From contig CALDQF010000493.1 in the NCBI GenBank assembly GCA_937911845.1, positions 1 through 10,128 on the forward strand: a stretch of DNA of 10,128 nucleotides, given 5' to 3'. Positions 6,026 through 10,128 of the stretch are shown here, one piece after another; the stretch's first letter is position 1; each line of letters begins with the position of its first letter. The translations under genes and the position numbers were made by a program. The notes under the pieces were generated by a model that saw only the letters and a program-made list of their open reading frames with translations, was not told the DNA's origin and made no database searches. Source of the DNA: an uncultured Phycisphaera sp. Lineage in GTDB: Bacteria > Planctomycetota > Phycisphaerae > Phycisphaerales > SM1A02.

Positions 6026-6664
6026 TCAGTCGGTCACGACCGAGATTTCAACCCGGCGGCTGGTGGACTTCGACGACTTGGGATCGTTCGGGCCGTAGGA
6101 GCACACTTCAATGCTGGACTCCGGCACGCCGCGGCTCACCAAGTACTTCATGACGGCGTAGGCACGCTCGAAGCCAAGGTGGTGGTTGCTCTTGTGGCCA
6201 CTCTTCTTGATGGGATCGATGTCGGTGTGACCAACAATCCGGATGGTCTGACCGGAGAACTCGCCTTTCAACTGGTCGGCCACACCGTTCAGAGAAGATT
6301 TGGCAGAATTCTTCAACATGGAACGTCCGCTGGAGAAGAGGAAGTCACCTTCCACGTTCGCGGTCACCACACCACCAGCTTCGTATTCGGTGGTCACACC
6401 AGCCAGGCCTCCGAAGGGATCGAGGCCATCTTCGCTTGGTGTGAAGGTGGACGAAGCCAGCTGTTCTTCGAGATCAGCACTCATGGACTCGCAGTTCATC
6501 AACTGACCTTCCAAAGATGAGATGGCATCGTCTTTCATGGTGAGTTCACCACGAAGGGCCAAATTTTCTTCTTCGTAACGAGCCATCATTTCTTCATTGG
6601 TCTTGCATCCAGCAAGGAGGGCAGAAGCGGCACAGAACAGCAGAACAGGGCGGATATTGAACAT
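6026..6664 (-). CDS. OmpA-domain outer-membrane lipoprotein with N-terminal coiled coil
   Basis: This is a 212-residue Pal/OmpA-like lipoprotein expected to sit in the outer membrane and bind peptidoglycan. A short signal peptide (1-19) ends in the lipobox LLAG-Cys20. Residues 23-72 are rich in Glu, Leu, Met and Gln and look like a coiled-coil stalk. A Gly/Thr-rich linker covers about 73-100. The OmpA domain occupies about 100-212, with GHTD at 145-148, Asn160, the RA pair at 167-168 and RRVEI from 203, the usual peptidoglycan-binding pattern. Cys58 in the stalk and Cys188 in the OmpA domain are extra cysteines that could form disulfides. The start is set by an AAGGA site six bases upstream and by the lipobox position. 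The gene follows the prepilin peptidase by 65 bases and is followed by a terminator. Function beyond cell-wall anchoring is not clear. Confidence 0.92.
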   Translation of the reverse strand: MFNIRPVLLFCAASALLAGCKTNEEMMARYEEENLALRGELTMKDDAISSLEGQLMNCESMSADLEEQLASSTFTPSEDGLDPFGGLAGVTTEYEAGGVVTANVEGDFLFSSGRSMLKNSAKSSLNGVADQLKGEFSGQTIRIVGHTDIDPIKKSGHKSNHHLGFERAYAVMKYLVSRGVPESSIEVCSYGPNDPKSSKSTSRRVEISVVTD

Positions 6665-6670
6665 AATTAT

Positions 6671-6675
6671 TCCTT
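6671..6675 (-). promoter_or_regulatory. Shine-Dalgarno site for the lipoprotein gene
   Basis: AAGGA on the minus strand lies six bases before the ATG at 6664. It is the best ribosome site in the window and decides this start against the in-frame ATG at 6742, which would bury the signal peptide. Confidence 0.75.
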
Positions 6676-6729
6676 CTTGGATTGCGAGAATATCGCGCCC
6701 CGCAGGCTTTTGCCGTGGTGTGGACAACT

Positions 6730-7941
6730 TCACTGCGGCCAAGGCAAGACTTCACCAAACCACGCTTCCCATGCGGCTTGGATCGGCCGGTATCCCAAGA
6801 CCACCGCCATGGTGGCAATGGCCAAATGCGGACCGAACGGCATGGGCGGCAACTCCCCCGACCAGCGTCCGCGGCATTTTTGGACCACCGCCAAGCCGCT
6901 CAACCAACACAGGGCAACAAATGGGGCCAAAGCGAAGGCAAGAAGGGGGGCAAACCAGCCCAACAACGCCCCAGCCCCACCCATGAGATGCACATCCCCG
7001 AGCCCCATGGCTTCTTGTCCAAGCCAGAGTGTTCCGGCAATTCGAACCAACCACACCACTGCCGCTCCCGAAGCCCAACCGATCACCCCCGATGACGCCG
7101 CCGCCAGCCAAACCGGGGGATCCCCCGAATGCTGGAATGATTGCGTCAGGAGGCCGCCGATCGCGAAGCCCGCAACGATGACCGAGCAGAACACCAGTTC
7201 CTTGCCCATCTCCCGCCGGGCATGCGGGTATTCCGCCAAGACAGCCCCGTCCTCAACGTACTCGTCGTAATCGGCAAAGGAGGTCGGGAGCACGCCACGC
7301 CACAACAACCCATTCGCCAAAAGCGCGCTCAAAGCCCCTCCCATGGCGGAACCTACCCCGACCCATCCGGGCAGAGGAACGGGAAGCAGTCGTCCACCAA
7401 TTGGCCGTGCCTCGACCAGCCCCTGGGCCAACAAGAACAAAGGCATGCTCAGCGCAAGAGCCGTGGTAATCCACATGGGAATGTGGTACGTGCGGAAGTC
7501 AATGACTCCCGCAGCAAAGAAGCCCGACATCAGCGCGAGCACACCCAGAAAAAAGAACGCCCCCTCGCGACCACCGGTGGCCTCGAGCCATGGATCCATG
7601 GTCCCTCCGCAATCCAAGGGATCGAAGGCGAGTTGGTACACGCCGACAAAGGCGAAGGCGACCCCCCACTCCATCAGCACATAACGAAGAGGAATGGAGA
7701 GCCGACATTGACGGCATCGTCCTCGCAAGAGCAGCCAACCCAGCAAAGGCAGATTCTCACGACCAAAGCGAAGTCGCAAACCACAATTGGGACATTGGCT
7801 GCCCGGACGCACGATGCTGACCCCGCGGCTGCCACGATCGACCACCACATTGAGAAAAGAACCCATAGACCCACCAAGCAGAAGCAGCAACACCATCGGG
7901 CCGCCATGCTCCAACAAAAACAGTTGGGTCTCGGGACTCAC
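6730..7941 (-). CDS. Prepilin peptidase (A24 family) with a long insertion between the catalytic aspartates
   Basis: This membrane aspartyl protease cleaves, and usually N-methylates, type IV pilin or type II secretion pseudopilin leaders at the inner membrane. The N-terminal region has the GSFLNV segment (27-32) and the two Cys pairs Cys50/Cys53 and Cys76/Cys79 typical of the bifunctional form. Catalytic Asp148 lies in VIDFRTYHIP and Asp316 in GLGDVHLMGGAG. The usual Lys after the second Asp (GxGDxK) is His here. The protein has 403 residues against the usual 250-290. Most of the excess is between the two aspartates (168 residues apart) and includes an acidic, probably cytoplasmic stretch at about 222-249. 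The GTG start overlaps the xseB stop as GTGA, so translation is coupled. No pilin or secretion genes are in the window. Confidence 0.9.
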   Translation of the reverse strand: MSPETQLFLLEHGGPMVLLLLLGGSMGSFLNVVVDRGSRGVSIVRPGSQCPNCGLRLRFGRENLPLLGWLLLRGRCRQCRLSIPLRYVLMEWGVAFAFVGVYQLAFDPLDCGGTMDPWLEATGGREGAFFFLGVLALMSGFFAAGVIDFRTYHIPMWITTALALSMPLFLLAQGLVEARPIGGRLLPVPLPGWVGVGSAMGGALSALLANGLLWRGVLPTSFADYDEYVEDGAVLAEYPHARREMGKELVFCSVIVAGFAIGGLLTQSFQHSGDPPVWLAAASSGVIGWASGAAVVWLVRIAGTLWLGQEAMGLGDVHLMGGAGALLGWFAPLLAFALAPFVALCWLSGLAVVQKCRGRWSGELPPMPFGPHLAIATMAVVLGYRPIQAAWEAWFGEVLPWPQ

Positions 7942-8174
7942 GCGGAGTCTTCGTCCGAAGCATCGGTTGCCGATTGGTCAAAGGAACGAAGCTGCGTCTC
8001 TGCACTGTCCAGCAGGGCGCGGCACCGTTTGAGCAGGGCTTCACCTCGGGCGTGTTCGGCCATGGCTTCCTCGAGGGGCAACTCCCCTGATTCAGCCCGC
8101 TGCACAATGGCTTCCAGCGCTTCCAAAGCTTCTTCGTAGGTCAGTTCTTCAGGATCAGGCAATGCTTTAGCCAT
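7938..8174 (-). CDS. xseB: Exodeoxyribonuclease VII small subunit
   Basis: XseB binds along the coiled coil of XseA to form exonuclease VII, which degrades single-stranded DNA from either end in repair and recombination. The 78 residues match the family length of about 70-85. The signature LTYEEALEALEAIVQRAESG at 11-30 is followed by LPLEEAMAEHARGEALLKRC and an acidic tail. The gene starts four bases after the xseA stop. A GGAGG site sits 12 bases upstream inside the end of xseA. Its stop overlaps the prepilin peptidase GTG. Confidence 0.95.
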   Translation of the reverse strand: MAKALPDPEELTYEEALEALEAIVQRAESGELPLEEAMAEHARGEALLKRCRALLDSAETQLRSFDQSATDASDEDSA

Positions 8175-8178
8175 AACG

Positions 8179-9525
8179 TCAATCTACCTCCGGCCGAACG
8201 GTGAGGTCACCTTCGGCCAACTCCAAACGCAATCGTTCGTCTGGTTTGATCTGAGATGGGTCGCGAACCAACCCATTCGCCCCGTGAACCAGGGCAAAAC
8301 CGCGCTCGAGGGTGCGGCGGTGCGAAAGCACTCGAAGTTGGGCTTCCAAGCTGGTCCATTGTTTGTGGCGGCGGTCCTGGGCCACTTGGACCGCGCGGCG
8401 CAGGCGAAGTGGCAACGGTGCAAGTTTGGTTTGGGCCTTGTCCAAGGGCCGAGCATGACGCAGACGCGTCATCACGGTTTCCAAACGGCTTTGCCGTGAT
8501 GTCACCTCGCTCATGGCGTGTTGACGAAACCTGGTTTGGAGTTGCTCCAGCTTTCCTTGTTGCGCGGACAAGGCACGCTGGGGATGATGGGCCTGCACCG
8601 CACGTTCCAGGCGTTGCAACAGCAAGCGGCGGCGTTCAATGCTTCGGTGGGCCACCGATTGCAAGCGTGCAGCCCGTTCCGCCAACATCTCCAGTTCTTC
8701 CTCGCGATCCGGAAGCAATTTCATGATGGCTTGGGTGGGCGTGCTGGCCCGCACATCGGCCACGAGGTCAATCAGGCTCTCATCCCTTTCATGCCCAATC
8801 GCGCTGACCACGGGAAGCTGGCACTGCGCGACCGCTCGGACCACAGCTTCATCATTGAAGCACCAAAGATCTTCCATCGATCCACCACCGCGGGTGACCA
8901 AGATGGCTTCGATGCCCAGCCGCTCTGATTCCGCATCCACCGCCGCAATGGCTTCGGCAATGCGCGGCGCGGCGTCATCGCCTTGCACCGGAATGTGATG
9001 CAGCAGCAACTCGGTGGCAGGACACCGCAGAGCAGCGGTTCGTTGAACGTCGGTCAAGGCCGCCGAGCCTTCGGCCGTCAGGACGGCGATGCGGCGGGGA
9101 AAGAACGGCAATTCTTGCTTTTGATCCGGATCAAACAGCCCCTCCTTTTGCAGGCGCTCTCGAAGTTGAGCCAATCGCAGCAGCAAACTTTCGCCGCCTT
9201 CAGCGCGTTTCATCCGATCCACAATCAAACTCGCGCGTCCGGTCGGGGCGTAGAAGTCCCACGTGCCAGAGACAATCACCACATCACCTGCTTCGGGAAC
9301 AAATCCAATGCGGGCCGCGGTGGAACGCCACGCTTTGGCATCAACCATCGCCTTCTTTCCGGGCCGGGGATCAGAGAGGGCGAAATACCAATGCCCACTG
9401 GTATGGGGGCCCCGCCAATTGGTCATTTCACCTCTGACCGTGATGGGGCCACGACCTTTCAGATGAGCCTTCACATCTGAACAGGCGTCTTCCACTTCAA
9501 GGGGTCTGGGCGTCGCATCGTGCAC
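8179..9525 (-). CDS. xseA: Exodeoxyribonuclease VII large subunit
   Basis: XseA is the catalytic subunit of exonuclease VII. The 448 residues are normal in length. Residues 8-105 form the OB-fold DNA-binding domain (VRGEMTNWRG at 30-39, GHWYFALSD at 44-52). The catalytic domain runs from about 125 to 270, with RRIAVLTAEGSAALTDV at 144-160, TRGGGSMEDLWCFNDE at 211-226, and GHERDESLIDLVADVRASTP at 244-263. A long charged coiled coil (about 275-400) binds XseB copies, and RRTLERGFALV starts the C-terminal segment. The start is a GTG; the frame is closed by a TGA 36 bases upstream with no ATG between, so no longer form is possible from ATG. The six bases holding this GTG also hold the GTG of recG on the other strand. 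It heads a run with xseB, the prepilin peptidase and the lipoprotein gene. Confidence 0.95.
   Translation of the reverse strand: MHDATPRPLEVEDACSDVKAHLKGRGPITVRGEMTNWRGPHTSGHWYFALSDPRPGKKAMVDAKAWRSTAARIGFVPEAGDVVIVSGTWDFYAPTGRASLIVDRMKRAEGGESLLLRLAQLRERLQKEGLFDPDQKQELPFFPRRIAVLTAEGSAALTDVQRTAALRCPATELLLHHIPVQGDDAAPRIAEAIAAVDAESERLGIEAILVTRGGGSMEDLWCFNDEAVVRAVAQCQLPVVSAIGHERDESLIDLVADVRASTPTQAIMKLLPDREEELEMLAERAARLQSVAHRSIERRRLLLQRLERAVQAHHPQRALSAQQGKLEQLQTRFRQHAMSEVTSRQSRLETVMTRLRHARPLDKAQTKLAPLPLRLRRAVQVAQDRRHKQWTSLEAQLRVLSHRRTLERGFALVHGANGLVRDPSQIKPDERLRLELAEGDLTVRPEVD
8187..8191 (-). promoter_or_regulatory. Shine-Dalgarno site for xseB
   Basis: GGAGG on the minus strand lies 12 bases before the xseB ATG, within the final codons of xseA. 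The spacing is longer than ideal. Confidence 0.5.
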
Positions 9526-10128
9526 GAGGAGGATGCTACCCTCGGAAGCATCACCGGTTCACTTCCTGCACCTGCCCCCAACGCCGCCTTGTCCACCCTG
9601 CCCGGGATTGGCTCGGTCCGTGCAGAACGTCTGGCCGCCCTTGGTCTGCGGACGGTTGAGGACCTGATGCGGCACCGCCCTTTGCGTTGGGAACGGCAAG
9701 TGGATTTAGCCACCATTGAGGAAGCCAAAGCCACCGCCGCGGCCGACCCCAAAGCGGTCTTGATCCTCCACGGCGAGATTGAGCGGGCCCGTGCGGTTCG
9801 CGCCGGACGCCCCCGCTTTGAAGCGGTTCTTTCCGATGAATCGGGAACCGCGCAATTGCGGTGGTTTGGTGGCGTCTGGTTGCAAAATAAAATCGTGCCC
9901 GGCCTGAGGGTTCGGATCGAAGGCAAGGCCACGATGCAAGGTCGCACCATGATCTTGACCAACCCAGGTTGGTCGGTGCATGACGAAGCCGCAACCACCG
10001 ATCCCTCTGCGCCCTTGCGTCCGGTCTACCCTGCCACCGAAGGCATCCCACCCCGTTTCTTGCACGACCGCATTCGCAGTCTCATCAACGAGGTGGTCCC
10101 GGCCATGGTGGACCCCCTCCCTGAGACG
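9520..10128 (+). CDS. recG: ATP-dependent DNA helicase RecG, N-terminal part (3' end outside window)
   Basis: RecG remodels stalled replication forks and Holliday junctions. The 203 visible residues show the N-terminal helix-hairpin segment LSTLPGIGSVRAERLAALGLRT at 24-45, the VEDLMRHRPLRWE motif, an OB-fold wedge domain (about 70-165) that grips branched DNA, and PVYPATEGIPPRF, the family's usual lead-in to the helicase domains. Helicase motifs lie beyond the window. The start is the GTG at 9520, the only ATG, GTG or TTG between the upstream in-frame TGA at 9478 and the TTG at 9589; the latter is a possible shorter start. Only weak ribosome-site matches are present. The gene diverges from xseA with overlapping start codons, so its promoter must lie inside xseA. 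Confidence 0.93.
   Translation, partial: MHEEDATLGSITGSLPAPAPNAALSTLPGIGSVRAERLAALGLRTVEDLMRHRPLRWERQVDLATIEEAKATAAADPKAVLILHGEIERARAVRAGRPRFEAVLSDESGTAQLRWFGGVWLQNKIVPGLRVRIEGKATMQGRTMILTNPGWSVHDEAATTDPSAPLRPVYPATEGIPPRFLHDRIRSLINEVVPAMVDPLPET

Noticed and set aside
6665..6742. Upstream ATG for the lipoprotein gene at 6742
   Set aside because: It would overlap the prepilin peptidase end and bury the signal peptide. The AAGGA site and lipobox position support 6664.
7141..8139. Long plus-strand open frame antisense to the prepilin peptidase and xseB
   Set aside because: The translation is low-complexity and rich in His, Gln, Ser and Arg with no family resemblance. It is explained as a shadow of the real genes on the other strand.

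Overview
The window is a compact, gene-dense stretch of bacterial chromosome, GC-rich by eye, with about a dozen protein genes. No tRNA, rRNA, insertion sequence, CRISPR array, integrase or other mobile element is visible, and no gap reaches 300 bases. The gene set is housekeeping. A Gram-negative-type envelope is suggested by an OmpA-domain lipoprotein and FabI. The most likely source is a planctomycete or close relative. That guess rests on a short MnmE-like GTPase fused by overlap to coaX, a prepilin peptidase with a large internal insertion, and weak or absent Shine-Dalgarno sites. It is an inference; the sequence alone does not fix the taxon.

Layout: (1) + strand, ilvC (3' part) and uppP, overlapping by ATGA. 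(2) - strand, folD, converging on uppP with a 5-nt gap. (3) + strand, coaX and a short MnmE-like GTPase gene, again overlapping by ATGA; this pair diverges from folD. (4) - strand, reading right to left: xseA, xseB, a prepilin peptidase gene, an OmpA-type lipoprotein gene, a rho-independent terminator, then a DUF89 phosphatase gene and fabI, which overlap by 8 nt. fabI abuts the MnmE-like gene with no spacer at all. (5) + strand, the 5' part of recG, whose GTG start lies inside the same six bases as the divergent GTG start of xseA.

Functional threads: branched-chain amino acid synthesis (IlvC), lipid carrier recycling (UppP), one-carbon folate metabolism (FolD), CoA and fatty-acid metabolism (CoaX, DUF89 phosphatase, FabI), DNA repair (XseA, XseB, RecG) and cell surface (prepilin peptidase, lipoprotein). 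The most interesting theme is CoA. A type III pantothenate kinase whose usual first-motif Asp is Ser lies near a stand-alone protein that closely resembles the phosphatase half of eukaryotic PANK4, and that phosphatase gene is translationally coupled to fabI.

Several otherwise ordinary enzymes carry odd active sites. FolD lacks the cyclohydrolase Lys and the partner Gln. The MnmE-like protein lacks a normal G4 motif and the C-terminal Cys-x-Gly-Lys. CoaX has Ser for Asp. These are direct readings of the sequence set against family consensus recalled from memory; no alignment or search could be run.
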